This document shows positions 36,501 through 49,198 of a DNA stretch of 64,000 bases, piece after piece. How positions within the stretch are numbered: position 1 is the stretch's first letter; the number at the start of each line of letters is the position of its first letter. The position numbers and the translations under genes are program-made. Source of the DNA: Paramecium tetraurelia (lineage: Eukaryota > Ciliophora > Oligohymenophorea > Peniculida > Parameciidae); assembly GCF_000165425.1 (NCBI RefSeq), contig NW_001799366.1:20749-84748 (forward strand), read 5' to 3'. The notes below the pieces were generated by a model. The model saw only the letters and a program-made list of their open reading frames with translations, made no database searches and was not told the DNA's origin.

Positions 36501-39500
36501 ACTTATCATATATCATACAAAAATCTGGAAATCCCTAAAAAATTGAATATTCCAACAAAGTTAATTTAATTTCCCCTTTTTCATCAAATTTTTAAATTGA
36601 GTCACTGAAATTAGTATTATTCAAAATTTCAGCAAGATTTCCATAATAATCTTTATCATTTTTGAGTAACTTCCTTAAGAATTAAACGATTTTATTGAAG
36701 AGCAACCCATACTTCTTAGTGATGATTGGTACGAAGCAGTTGTATAAGGAAATATTATCCTTCTTTTCCTCTTGAACATTAAATTTCATCCAATTATAAA
36801 ATAAATTTAAATTGACACCATCCACTATAAAATTCTCAAAGTACTTTATTGATGATGATTCAGAAGAATACATCAATACTTAATAAAATATGGGCAAATT
36901 TAGATATATCTATAATTCTGGCTTGTTTTCATAGTCCTTATATAATAATGGTAACTTCATATTGAGAATTTGATCTGATATTAGTTCGAAAAGTGTATAA
37001 CTACCACTACTTGAAGCTAAGCACAAATACTTAATAATTTACTCTTCCTTTAAAGGACTCTTGGGTTTATTTATGTTTATATAATGTTCTAAAATTGTAT
37101 GAATTCCTTACTTGAAATCAGTGTGTAATGGCATTTTACAATTAAGTATTCAAATAAATTAAGACTAGATAAATTATTAATTGCAAATGGCTCTCCATTC
37201 GCAAATTGTTATTACTTCTCATAATTTTGGAAGAAGGGCTTAACTTTGGCTTTCAACAATTTAATGAAGTATGGAATATTATTTTAAGATGGAACAACCA
37301 ATCTTATCGCAGATTCAATCTCAGCTAAAACATAAAAAACACAATTTACATTTTTAAGGCAAGGTTTCAATTTTTTTAAATAGTCTAGCCTCTTCAAGTC
37401 GCTATTTTATTGTCTATGGGTTTGGCTTTTTCTTACCTCCTGCTTTAATTTACTAATCACCTTAATCTTCTGGATTCTTTTCTCCTAAATCTAAACTATG
37501 AACTAAATCATAAAATTAATATTTATTCAATTGAGAACCCATAAACTCCAAAGCTCTCTGATCTGTTGTCTTAGACCTCATCAACGAAACAGCGAGTGCA
37601 TCTAAAATATGAATTAAAATCTACTAAAAAGATATTCAACATTGTTTTCAAATATTCCTGAAAAATCTTAGGGAACAAAGTTCTTAGCAATTATGAGAAT
37701 GACTTCAGTTGCAAATTACAATTATAATGGCTACTATTCCTTTTTTAAAGTGTAATCCAAAGCCCTAAATATTCTCAACGATCTACTCTTTTCCTATTCC
37801 ATCACACTCTTTAGAGTAGGCAAAAAGTTTTATTCCAAAAATTAGAGATTCATCTTCATCCTTTTATCAATCCTAACCAATTCCAAATTTGAAGCCTTTT
37901 ATTTTAGATTCTATAAAATAATATTCTCAATCGCTGTGAATATTCTATTCTCCTTATTGTTTAATTTATTAAATATGGCAATATTGTTTGTTATTAAAGG
38001 TAATAAAGATATCTTCTCCAACTTCTCCATTAATTCAGGCTTTTATTATAGTAAATTATCTAAACTGTCTTTCAATGCGTCTAATATTATTTCAACTGTT
38101 TTTTCCATATTTGGTTTTGGAGGACTCCAATTACTATACATCGTTCCAGGATTCTGAGTGTAGAAATTCTGCCTCAATTTCTAAGAATAATATTGTTAGA
38201 ATGCTTGTTTACTTAAGGTATGATTATAAGCATTCAAACTCTTAGGCATTTTAGCAGATTTTTCCAATAACTTCTTAGCATTTTATAAGAGGCAACCCAA
38301 AGCTCCTGCATCAATTAAATTATATTGATTTAGTATAATTTGTCTTTTTGTAGGGATTATAAATTAAGGTTGAACCTTCTAAACTTGCTCTTAATTTGGT
38401 TTGAGAGGAGGAACAGGTACTTCAAGAAGCTATTTTTCTAGCTGATTTAATGCAATTTCTTCTAATAAATTAAATACCAGTTCAGGTTTATTTGCTGCTA
38501 ATTTTTTAAGGATTGCAGGCAATCTATCTGGTAGTCCAAGCTTTGTTAAGGCTTTTGCAGCGATGTCATAGTCTTTCAAGGTTGCAATTTCCTTTGTGTC
38601 AGCCATGTATTGATCAAACTCTTATTGCGTTAAGCAAACAGCTGGATGATGACTAAGGGATCTGTACTATTGTCCATATTTTGAATATAAAGGTCTAAGT
38701 ACACTTAAATTACGAGATGTTAGATTTTCAGGAGATTTATTCCACAAATACAGTAAACAATTGTTCATTAATTATTAGTTTTTTGAATTAAGTGCTGCAT
38801 TTAGCACCTATTTCATTGTGTAACTATTTACATTGCTTATTTCTATTATCCTGTCTAATTTGTTTTAGTTGCGTGGTTTATAAAACTTCTCTTCTTTTTC
38901 ATTTAATTATTTTGTAGTATTTGGATTTTATCTCAGAGCTTTAAATATCTTCGGATATTGCTATTTGGAAAAATTAGTAGGTAGTGATCTTGCCATTTAA
39001 TTGAAAAGCTTCTTTACTAATTCTTATCTACCTTCGATGTTATCTTACTTTAGCTTGTCTATGAACTTTAATACATCATCCAACCCCTTTTCAGTCATTA
39101 GCTTTGAGGTGTATTTTAAGAATTCCGCCTCTTTCTCTCTACCTAATTTTAGAGGGTTTTCTTTATTTTTTAATTTTCCTGATATGCCTTCCTACAATAG
39201 GTTTTTGGCGAAATTACTTTTTTGTTCTTGATAAGCTTGAGCCTATTCTGGAGTGAGGAGTTTTTATAATTCCTCTTCGAATCCTAATTTAACTAACTCT
39301 TCATATGGTGATTTCTTATTCTAGTAAAATTATTTAGCTAGAATTCTTGGTTCTAATTTGATTGTTTATAAGATTAATTCTTTCAATATTCTATTTAATT
39401 TCAGGGATGTAAATTTCGTTTCGTTCAAGATTTGTTGTATGCCAATAAAGATTTCTAAAGGATATTTTGCATAAAATGAAGCCAAATCATTTAACATTTC

Positions 39501-42500
39501 CTCCTTCGTGTTCTATATTTCATTATTTTTATCCTTATCATAAATTGTAATCAATCCATTATCATCTGAAATAAATTCGTCTTGATTTGAGGAAATAATG
39601 AAATCTGGATCAGGATTGATTTAACAAGGCATAAGACTTTATTATTTTTAGAAGTTGCTCAAAAATTATTCAAGAAATTCTATTTTACCCGATCTTGCTA
39701 AATTGTAAATGGCAAAGGACAATTCGTTCTGAACAGAATTATAGTTTTCAATGTTCAGAGAAAACCATTAAATCCAATCGATTTCCTGAGAAACCAGTGC
39801 AAATATGCCTGGTTAAAGTAGAGAAAGGGCCTTTGATACCTGTATGTGATTTAGATAGTAATCCTTTAAATCATCCTCCTCTATATCGATGTTATGAATT
39901 TTGAAGAAGCATTTGGCTCTGAAGAGAGACTAAGAATATTGCTTCTTTAATGGTTACTTCATGATGTTCAAGATTTCTTAAATAGATTTGATTTCTTCTT
40001 CATTAAAACTAGAATATTTATTAATATTTACGCTGGTGTAACGCTTGAGAGCTTGGTTAAATATAGAACAAGGGGAGTTGCATCATATGGTGACATTGGA
40101 CTGATTAGAACTTCCTCTTATTATTGAGGTTCCACTAAACCTAGCAAATATTGCAAGGATTATTTCTATCCTATTGGATTGATGTCTTAATTTAAGGCTA
40201 AGGCATGAATAAAGCTTTTTCCTTTTGGAGTAGTCATGTCGAACATCTTCTTGGGATCAAGTTTGGGACTGTCCTTAAGATCTTCATTAGGGTTATTGGG
40301 ATGATATTGGTTGACCATCTAATTGATGACATTAAACGGTCCTTTCTCAATAAAGTCCATCATAGGAGTATTCCCTGTTCCTCCCTATTGAAAGTAAAAT
40401 AAGGGTTCAGCTTAGAAACCATCATAAAACATGTTCCATCTCTTTCTTCTTACTAACTCATGACACACATTCCATAAGCAAGGTTTCTCGAGTAGTTTAA
40501 CTGGATCTTGTTCTTCCTCCTTATTTTCTTTATTATTTTAAATTTCCTTCTTTTTCTTTAAGAATTGCTATTTGACATTAGCAAGAGGTGTATTTTTATC
40601 GATATTCAAATTACTAAATAACCCTGGATGAACATTATCTGGTTGCAACACCAACAGTTTTGCTTTCTCTCTCAATTTCTTTTTCTTTGGCAATACAGGT
40701 ACAGTGAAATAGACTTTGGTTTTGGCTTCCTCATAATTTTATTGAATGTGTTATAAAAATGGATCATCAGGATCCAAGTGCTTTTTAGATAATTTTACTA
40801 ATTTTCCTAAAACCATGATGTGCTCATAATTCTCCATCTTATCAAAGTCTCTGCTGTTGATATCAAAATAAGAAATAAAAGAACCAGGATCAATTTATAC
40901 ACTTCCATCTCCATCAACCTTTGACCCTAATCCATTCTTGAATTAATCAGAAATCAAATTGATAGTAATTCCAAAATCTGGTATTTTTTCAGCCATCTTT
41001 AAGAACTCAAATAATGGTTCAATTCTAACCCCTTCCATTAAGACACTCTTAATATTCTATACCAACTTCTCAGCAAACAAATCAGCCTATTAAATATTGT
41101 CTGGATTCGAAAATCCCATATCCTATATTGTATCAATAATAACTCCATAACAGCCATCATCCATACAGTAATCGTATTCACACATACCCATATCATCGAC
41201 ATGATCAATTAGTAATTGAGATCCTGTACAACCAAATGACTGAAGAGCCTCTTCCAATACTTTCTTTGGTAATCTGCCTTAACGAATAGTCTATCTAAGA
41301 GCATTAACTTGAACCACCAAGGGATTCTCATCTAAGGTTTTCAACAATAACAATGTATTTTCTGAGAGTGGAGGTCTTTTTATACGAGAGGTTCTTCTTG
41401 AACCTCCTGAACTAGTATCAAAATAAAAGGTTTCTTTGATAAGAGCCCCTAATTGACCATCTAAATATGATTGTATATCCTCCTCATTGACAATTGCCAA
41501 TTCTATGCCTGCATCATTAATCTATATAACCAAAGCTTTGTTTAGTTAATCATCTGGCCATTTGTAAGGGCCATTTTTGGATTGCTCCACTAGCATTCTT
41601 CTTTCTCTTTCTTCTAAAGTTCGAGGCGATCCTTTAGTAAAGGAAAATTAATCTAACATCATATATGTACTTTACTTAAAGGGGCATCAAACTCACAGAT
41701 TTCGAACATCTAAAACTTTGCAATCAGATCTCCAATTAAAGGTGGATCCTCCTATTAGTTATTCGAATAAGAAATTCTCTTCCTTCTAAATAATTTAATA
41801 TCAGTTGACTGTAGTTTTCTTAATTATTTATTTATTTTTTGAAGATTCAAGTTATACTTAGTTTATTCACCTAGTTGGTCTTACTAATCTGTAACTTTTT
41901 ATAATAATTGAAATAATTGGTTTGTTATATCAAATTGGCCTACATAGATTGAGTCTTTTCCTTATTTCTTCCATAAGATTACTTATATTGGATTTGTATA
42001 GTTGTAAATGAGAACAGTATCCAAACATTCATTTAATTAATTGGGAAATTCTTTTGCTGAATTTTTAAAGAATGTCTAGCCATTATAGTTAAGTTCCCAA
42101 AAAAATAATGCTGGTTTATCAACACTAGTTAACTCAGATTTTGAATTGATTCTCAAATCTCTAAAATTTGTATAAGTCAAATTTTGAATGTGAATCATTA
42201 TAAATTTAACATTTTTCGTTAGTTTTTTACCGATTATATGGAATTGCTGACTACTTGGTGTTCTATCGAATTCCTTCTAGGTTTAATCATTAAAGTAATC
42301 GATCAAACCTTGCCACTCGCCAGCACTGCTTCTTTTTACTGCCATTCCAATCAAATGATTAGTTTTTGCACTCTCCTACGCTTTGATCATGTCATCTACT
42401 CAATGTCATTTATGTTTACCTGCATTTTTGATAAATCCTTATCTCAGATACTAATTGAAGACCAAAGGGTTTAGACTGATACTTGATTTTGAACTGTGCG

Positions 42501-43179
42501 GAGATTAACTTGATAAACTCTTACTGGATGCATCGAACTTCTGTTATTGCTCTCTCACCTCCTCATCTCTTGCTGTTGGACTAATCAATTAATTTCAATT
42601 AATACTTGACATAATAATTTACTAATTTCTAGTTTTGTAACTGTTAAGACTTCTTATCTAACTTTTTTAAACTATTGAGTTCTTCTTTTAATTATTTTAA
42701 CTCTTATTTTTGCTATTCTCTGTCCTTTACTGTAACCTTTTTAGATCGAAATGTAGTGGCTAATTGTTATACTAATTTTCTATACGTTCATTTTTATCTG
42801 CCTTCTTTTTGTTTTTTTTCTCTACAATTTATTTCAATTAATCATACCTTCTTCCTGCTGCAGTTATACACTTTTTTCCAATACTTTCCGCAATAAATTT
42901 GCTAATTCCTCTTAACTCAATATTTAATTCTCATCTTAATCAAATGTATTTATTATATCAGAAATCTATTCGTCACTCAATTGCTATAAATAGATTCTAC
43001 GATTACCTTAACATTCGCCTGCTTATACATTTCAAGAACAGTTCTTTTCATTTCCGAAAATTCGATGTAACCATTTTCTTTTTTTATTAATAAGAAAAAT
43101 TTATACCATTTTCATCTATGGCAATGAACACGTCCTTAGCCAGAGCCTTGAATTTCTGTTCGTCCTTTAGAAAATCCAT
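33588..43179 (-). CDS. giant EF-hand-containing protein (about 3,000 residues)
   Basis: A single minus-strand frame runs from the ATG at 43179 to the TGA at 33588-33590 once about 15 short introns are removed (first: 29 nt at 43078-43106, ending AAG). The N-terminus has two EF-hands (FIAIDENENGYIEFSEM and NTFDQDENQILSQEEL), then about 200 residues of coiled coil. The rest is long, helical and repeat-like, with stretches such as LLIDHVDDMGMCEYDYCMDD, a UBA-like DMGFSNPDNIQQA, and GKSFIHALALNQ. I recognise no enzyme domain. The C-terminus ends in NNNIQ. It is likely a calcium-regulated scaffold. I followed the frame across 40 kb-scale joins by eye, so a few splice sites may be off. Confidence 0.7.
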
Positions 43180-43367
43180 TTATTATTTAATTTATTAAAT
43201 ATTATTCAGGTTTCTTTGTTGATTTCAACATAAAATATCTAAAAAATGTATAACACACTTATAAAATATAATATTAATTTGTCACCAACCAAACTAACAT
43301 AGTATCAGCGTTGGGCCAAATTTAAATTCTTGAATCACTCAAAATAAGAGTGCATTTTATTTTAAAC

Positions 43368-43571
43368 TCATTCCCCCCTCTACTTTTCTTAATTGCATCT
43401 TTTGCAACTTACTCCTAAGACGTCTGTCATAAACTCAGCAATTCTTATTAATTTTTGAAGTTTTTTCTCAAGATCCCCTGATTGAATTTCTTAAACTCAG
43501 AGAATAATTAATTCAAATTATGGGAAAGCAGTCTGCCTGGTAATCATTCCTAATATCGATGGGTTTTCCAT
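43368..43571 (-). pseudogene. small ORF with in-frame TGA
   Basis: Within the divergent spacer upstream of the K+ channel, the minus strand has an ATG at 43571 (MENPSILGMITRQTAFPQFE) and 68 in-phase codons broken by one TGA at 43497-43499. After it the frame continues with a convincing sequence (VQEIQSGDLEKKLQKLIRI, AEFMTDVLGVSCKRCNQEK). No intron fits around the stop. It could be a decayed small gene, a TGA replacing a sense codon, or chance. The rest of the spacer (43180-43367 and 43572-43882) shows nothing. Confidence 0.3.
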
Positions 43572-43882
43572 TTCTTATAAATATTTTATGATGTTTTGAT
43601 CATTTAAATCAATGCAGCAGAGTGTCAGAATTATTCGCAAAAAAATTGATAAGTTAAAATATATATATTGATAATTATAACTGCTACAAGTGTCAATTTA
43701 TATAATTAATAAGTTGTCCTTAAAGATCTATTAAGTGAATGTAGATATTCATTGATATCATAATTAATTAATTGAATCTGTTTGAGTGTTCTACTATTGT
43801 TGTTTTTCCATTGTGAGATCTGTAGAATAATTTGAAGTAAATGATTTTAATTAAGTATCCTCAAATATATAATTTAATTAAA

Positions 43883-46738
43883 ATGTAGTATGCAGCAACC
43901 AGCAAATGCAAATTGATGTCGCCTTAGATAGAACAAGAGATGAACTCTAAGGGTTTGGATAATTCAATTTTAGAAATGAGTCCAATGAAGATAGAAACTT
44001 CTAACCCAGGCATTTCAACAACTTAGCAATTGGTTTCGATTTAGAGATTCGGTGGGGTAACCATGAGGATCAATTCAATCCCAATTGACACATTATAACC
44101 GCCAGATTTACCAGAATCGGATGGAATATTGTCTATTGATAAATAAAGGGAAAATCAAGTGATGCTTTCAAAAAAGTAATCGCCATTCGCTAAATTAATC
44201 ATTAATTGTCATTCATTGAAGTTTGCCAACAAAATGATTAGCTTTATAAGACCTGATTGTAAATTTTCTCAAAAATAGCACCAGATTTTAAACGACCAAG
44301 CAAGTTCGTATATGAAATAGAAGGGTAAGATAAGTGGGAATTTTGTGCAATAAAACCTTAATACAATAGATTTGCAGATCAGACTCAAATTGAGGACATG
44401 GAAAAATGGAATAGTAAATAAATTGTCAGGATGCTTCACTTAATTATATAATTACATCCCTTTAATAGAACCAAATAATATAACCAAATTAGTGTGGGAC
44501 TTTTTGCTCTGTCTCATTCGCATCTACTTGATAATGTGGTCTCCCATCATAATTTCGTTTCCATTTTTGTAGAATGACCATGCAAGCTATTTCCTAATCA
44601 GTTGCGTATTTCTAGCATTCGATTTGGTGATTAGAAACTTCACCATTTATTTTCACAAGGGTTTGCCAGTCAGAGATCGAACGAAATTATTTAAGAAGCA
44701 AATTAATTTCGGTTTAGCAATAGAATTAGGGAGTATCTTATTCGGAATCCTCGTATCCCTCGATTACTAATTGAGCACATGGTTCTTCATCCTGTTCTAT
44801 TATTAATTGAGAAACATAATGAAATTGGTCGATATCATTCAATATAATTTGAAGCCCACAAAAATGGTCAGTTCTGTCATAGATCTTTTCAAATTGATAG
44901 CTACAGTGTTATTAATACAGCATTTCTGTGGTTGTTTATGGTAATGAAATGAAATCTTAATTGCTTAGGTTAAAATTAGGTTAGTATTATGACAGTCAAG
45001 GAAAAATAAATTGGATGATGGATGTAAAGGAGGAAAGTTGGTAGGTACAATTTCTTGAATCCTTTTACTTCATGAGTGTGACCATGTTTACTGTAGGATA
45101 TGGTGATATCACACCCACAAGTAAAGATACATTATTATATGATTAGATTCACTGGAAAAGATGTTTTGTATTTGTTATATGTTCTTGTCCACTTTGCAAT
45201 ATTCTTATTCAGTCAACACAATTGGGTTAATCCTTACTGAGATGAAAGAAAATAATGAAATGATTAGATAAAAGATGACTTGCATCAATGAGTATTTGCA
45301 CTGTAAGAAATTGAGTACTGAACTCTCTATGAAAGTAAGGGAGTATTTTAATTTTTATTGGAATCAAGAAATTATCCAAAAGAAAAATGAACAAATAAGA
45401 CTCATCACTCTTTTGCCAGAAGATCTCCAAAAGAAGTTGAAGTTGGAATCTGCCTCCTCTTTGATTATCAAATGTCCCTATTTTTCTCAGTTTCCTAAAC
45501 CTGCCTTAGAATGTCTACTCCAAAGCATTGAATTTAATATCTTTTAGCCAGGTGTCTATGTAAATCCATAAAACTATATTTATATAATTGAAAGTGGAAA
45601 AGTTGAAGTCATGCAAGAGAAGGTTTGATTATAAATATTTTAGGTTGTTATAGACACACTAAAAGAAAATTAGTGTTTTGGTTTACAAGAACTCTTCTCT
45701 TAAAGTGATAAAATCACTTATAAATCAGCTGACTTCACTAGTCTATTAATGATTCCTCGTTCTGAAGTTCTCAAAGTGGTTAGCAAATTCCAATTACAAA
45801 TTATACCTGATAAGTTTTGCTATATCTGTCATGATAAAAGACATTATACTCACCAATGTAATGTTGTCCATTATATCCCTGATATAGAGAAAGTAATTAT
45901 GAGATATCATTTTAATAATGTTCAAGAAAGAGGCAGATTAAAATAAACTTAGAAAAATCGGACAAAATTTTACGCATTAAATGAATATGTTTTGATACAA
46001 GGTAGTGCTAAAATATATTAATTGGAGAATGATATAGTTCCAGAAAATGAAATCCAAGAACAATAAAGTCAAGGCTTTAGTATCCATCAAAATGGACCTC
46101 CTAAAATCAATGTTGTTACTTTTGAAGATCAACAGGTATAATTAAATCCCCCAGAATGGCTGGTTGAAACTTCATTTAATCCTGTGAAATTCATGCAAAG
46201 AACCAGCTTATTACAATAAACTTAAATCTTAGATAGTTTTAAGAACAAAAGGGATAAGAAGCTCCTGCTATCTGGAAATACGAATAAATAAAGTGATTTA
46301 ACAGTGATTTCAGACAAACCTGGAGACTTTCAAGAAGCTTTAACCAAATTGTAATACATTCTACCCAAATTGTCAAATAATGAATACGAGAGATGTTTCC
46401 TACTCATTAAAAAGCTCGAAGGAGAGTTAGGTTTAACAGATATACCAGATTTTGAATAGCTTAGGGAATTTGATAAATTTGATAGAGAATGGAACATTGA
46501 TAGAATCATAACTAAACTGATGAGACCTATACGAAAAAATAATACAGAATTATTAAATTAATTATTAAACAAGTATTCGAAATATCTGCTATTTCCTTAT
46601 GAATTTATACGTCTATTTAGAAATTCCTTAATCGAAGAAGAAGATATTAAACAGAATAAATCCTATTTGGAATAAGTTAGACATAGTGTTAGACACTTTT
46701 TAAAAAGAAAGGCAACATAAGTGTTTCCGTAGAAATGA
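43883..46738 (+). CDS. voltage-gated K+ channel with cyclic-nucleotide-binding domain
   Basis: Six TM segments start near residue 190 (WDFLLCLIRIYLIMWSPI). The selectivity filter is TVGYGDITPT and S6 is EKMFCICYMFLSTLQYSYSV. A C-linker and CNBD follow (CPYFSQFPKPALECLLQSI ... YIYIIESGKVEVMQEK), then an unusual Cys/His cluster, CYICHDKRHYTHQC, before the C-terminus. Introns: 28 nt near 44940, 26 nt at about 45119-45144, and about 21 nt near 45624. The product is about 926 residues. Ciliates have large families of such channels, which set membrane potential and swimming behaviour. Direct regulation by cAMP or cGMP is not proven by the sequence. Confidence 0.9.
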
Positions 46739-46793
46739 GATAATTAATTATATATTCTCGCCAATAATACCTATACATTATATATTATATTAT

Positions 46794-48748
46794 TCACATT
46801 AAACAGCTTAACAATTTTGTTACTGCTTATTATTTTTATTGTTTCCACTCTTTCTCTGCTTCATAATAATGGATTGCCCTATAGTTGCCTAGCTTTTCCA
46901 TGGAAAATGTCTCCAATAAGGTTTGATAATTATAAACTGTTGAGGCATAATAATAATGATTCGGACCGTGAATTTAGACAAGTAATTTGTCCCCTTTTTA
47001 ATTTGTAATTATGAAATCAATTTCTGCTCCATTAACAAACTAATTCGACACCAATTTAAATGTATTTGGCATATACTGTAAGATGTCCTACTTTATTTCT
47101 TATCCGAGAATCGAAGACTAGTCCACGTTCTTTAATTTTTCTTTTCTCAATCTCTATGCTATACTTTGCCCTTCATAATAATAAGCTTTGTGTTCCTATT
47201 TGAGATCCTTTGTCCAATGAGCCATAGCAATTTGCTTGAAAAATAATTACTAATCAAAAAAATTCCTCTTTTTTTAAACGTGTTCTTCAATAATTATTTT
47301 AAACTTCTCTTCAAAATCTTTGGAAAAAGGAATATTAAAATAATTATAGAGTAATGCTTATCTTGAACATAATTCTAAATTCCAATTGGTTTTAAGACTC
47401 TTTTCCAAAAGCTCACGCATTTCATTCTAATTCTTTTTTTATGCTAATTGCCTTTATAAATATTCAATTTTCTAATAAGAGTAGATGTCTTAATTCAAAT
47501 AAGTCTTAAAGTGGTGCATTCCTATGCAATCATCTTAGTCAAACAGTATGTTACAGTCATCAAAATAATTCAATATTGGTAGGAGATCAGTGGGATTAAC
47601 TATTTGTTTGGCTAATATCTTTTTCAACTCCTCCATCATTGGCTAGAGTAGTTCTGGCAATGAAATACCGAAAGTTTAGATTACTCTCATGACACTACAT
47701 CTATATATATAGTATTTACTTAATGTAGAAATAGAATTGACCGTCAATGTACATCTACAATTCCTTAACAATTTGTAAGACTTACTAATCCTTGAGCCTA
47801 AGTTATTCAAGCTTCTCTTTCTTCTAAGAATCGCTTCCAGTAAAATGCTAATTTACATACTCCTTATCTAACTGTATACCTGACAAGGTTATTAGATTTG
47901 CCATCATTTCCTATTCAGCTAATGATATCTAATAGTCAACAATAAAGTATTACTGATGGCAACACAAATCTGTTTATCAATTTTGTCTCATTTATTCCCT
48001 TGACCTTCAGTTGATTGATCTGAATTAAGATCTGTTATTTGAGATCCTCATTAAAGTAGAACTGGAGATTGCATAGATTTAACAATTCCATCAAGCAAGT
48101 CTGTCCCAAAATTTGTTTATTTTCATTAAAATATTATAAGACAGCCTCCTTCAGTTATTCGTTATAATAGTCATTTGATCTCAACACAACCAATAATTGT
48201 TTAAATTATTTTTATCCCAGACTGGGAATTATTTTGATAATCTATTGATTCATTTCATCTTTGAGATCGTGCAACCATTATCTATTCTCCTCTGTTAAAT
48301 AGGGATAGTCGTATGTGAATATTTAAAATGCATTTACTAAATCATAAACTTCCAAATCCTCTGAAGCAATTAAATTTTATATCAATCTTGGCAACACTTG
48401 ATCTTGATTGAAGAATTCTGGATATGAAAAATATGTCTACAACATCTTTAATTAAGTTATGAAATGCAAATCATCCATTCTTAATAATTAGTTATACAAA
48501 TCCTTAAATAATTCTTCATCTGTCGTAAAATATTATTACATAAGATCAATCACAAATTATTGCTTTTCAGAATCAATAGGTTGATCCTTAAGCCTAGAAA
48601 GAAGATACTGAATGTCTATTTCTAAATTAAACTATTCTCGCAATTATTAAAGTCGATGTACAAATTTCCAATTAATAGGTTTCGATTAAATCATCTATTA
48701 AACTGTTAGTAATAATCTCTGATAATTCTCAGGTGTAGGTGGATTCAT
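46794..48748 (-). CDS. RAP-domain protein, probably mitochondrial RNA-binding
   Basis: The C-terminus has the RAP signature: EIDFIITNQKGDKLLVQIHG, a His/Tyr-rich turn, then YQTLLETFSMEKLGNYRAIH and a final Trp. RAP domains occur in FASTK-like and OPR proteins that process organelle RNA. The preceding 480 residues are all-helical repeats (LLRMDDLHFITQLKMLQTYF, LVVLRSNDYYNEQLKEAVLQ), as expected. The start ATG is at 48748 (MNPPTPENYQRLLL); no strong targeting peptide is obvious. The stop is 55 bp from the K+ channel stop (convergent). Length in nt modulo 3 implies at least one short intron that I did not place. Confidence 0.8.
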
Positions 48749-49198
48749 GATATTTTGTAATTAAGCAAAAGTGCTAATTGTTTGCACTTAATTGCAAAAC
48801 CCATAAAATAATTTTCGAAACATATTATATTAAAATTACTTTTCAAAAATATACCTTATTCCAAAGAAAACATAGAATTAAATTTTTTTCTGATTTATTA
48901 TTATAAAAGGCTTTAATTTCAGAATAAAATGTTCTAAAAATTAAAGATGATGCTTAAAAATAGCTTAGAGAGGAGATAATAAAATTCTGATAAAATTACC
49001 ATAAAAAGAAAAAGCAATTTAAAATGAATTTTAATTATTGTAAATATGAAGATACTTTAAATTATCAAATCTAAGTACATTAAGTTCAAATTGTTAAAAC
49101 AAGAATATAAAAACAATTAATAAGAATGACAATATCCTATCCTATCATAGTTATAATATAATTAATTTAACATAAAAATATAATTAATATAAAATCTT
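48749..49198. other. intergenic spacer, nothing recognised
   Basis: About 450 bp of very AT-rich sequence between the start of the RAP gene and the stop of CFAP57 (both minus strand). No coding frame with a start, intron or domain, and no strong hairpin, was seen. Confidence 0.4.

Noticed and set aside
44270-44580. A second, protein-like frame overlapping the N-terminus of the K+ channel
   Set aside because: It is open for about 100 codons but has no start and no domain, and ends in TGA; the channel frame continues smoothly into S1-S6, and long chance frames are common with one stop codon.
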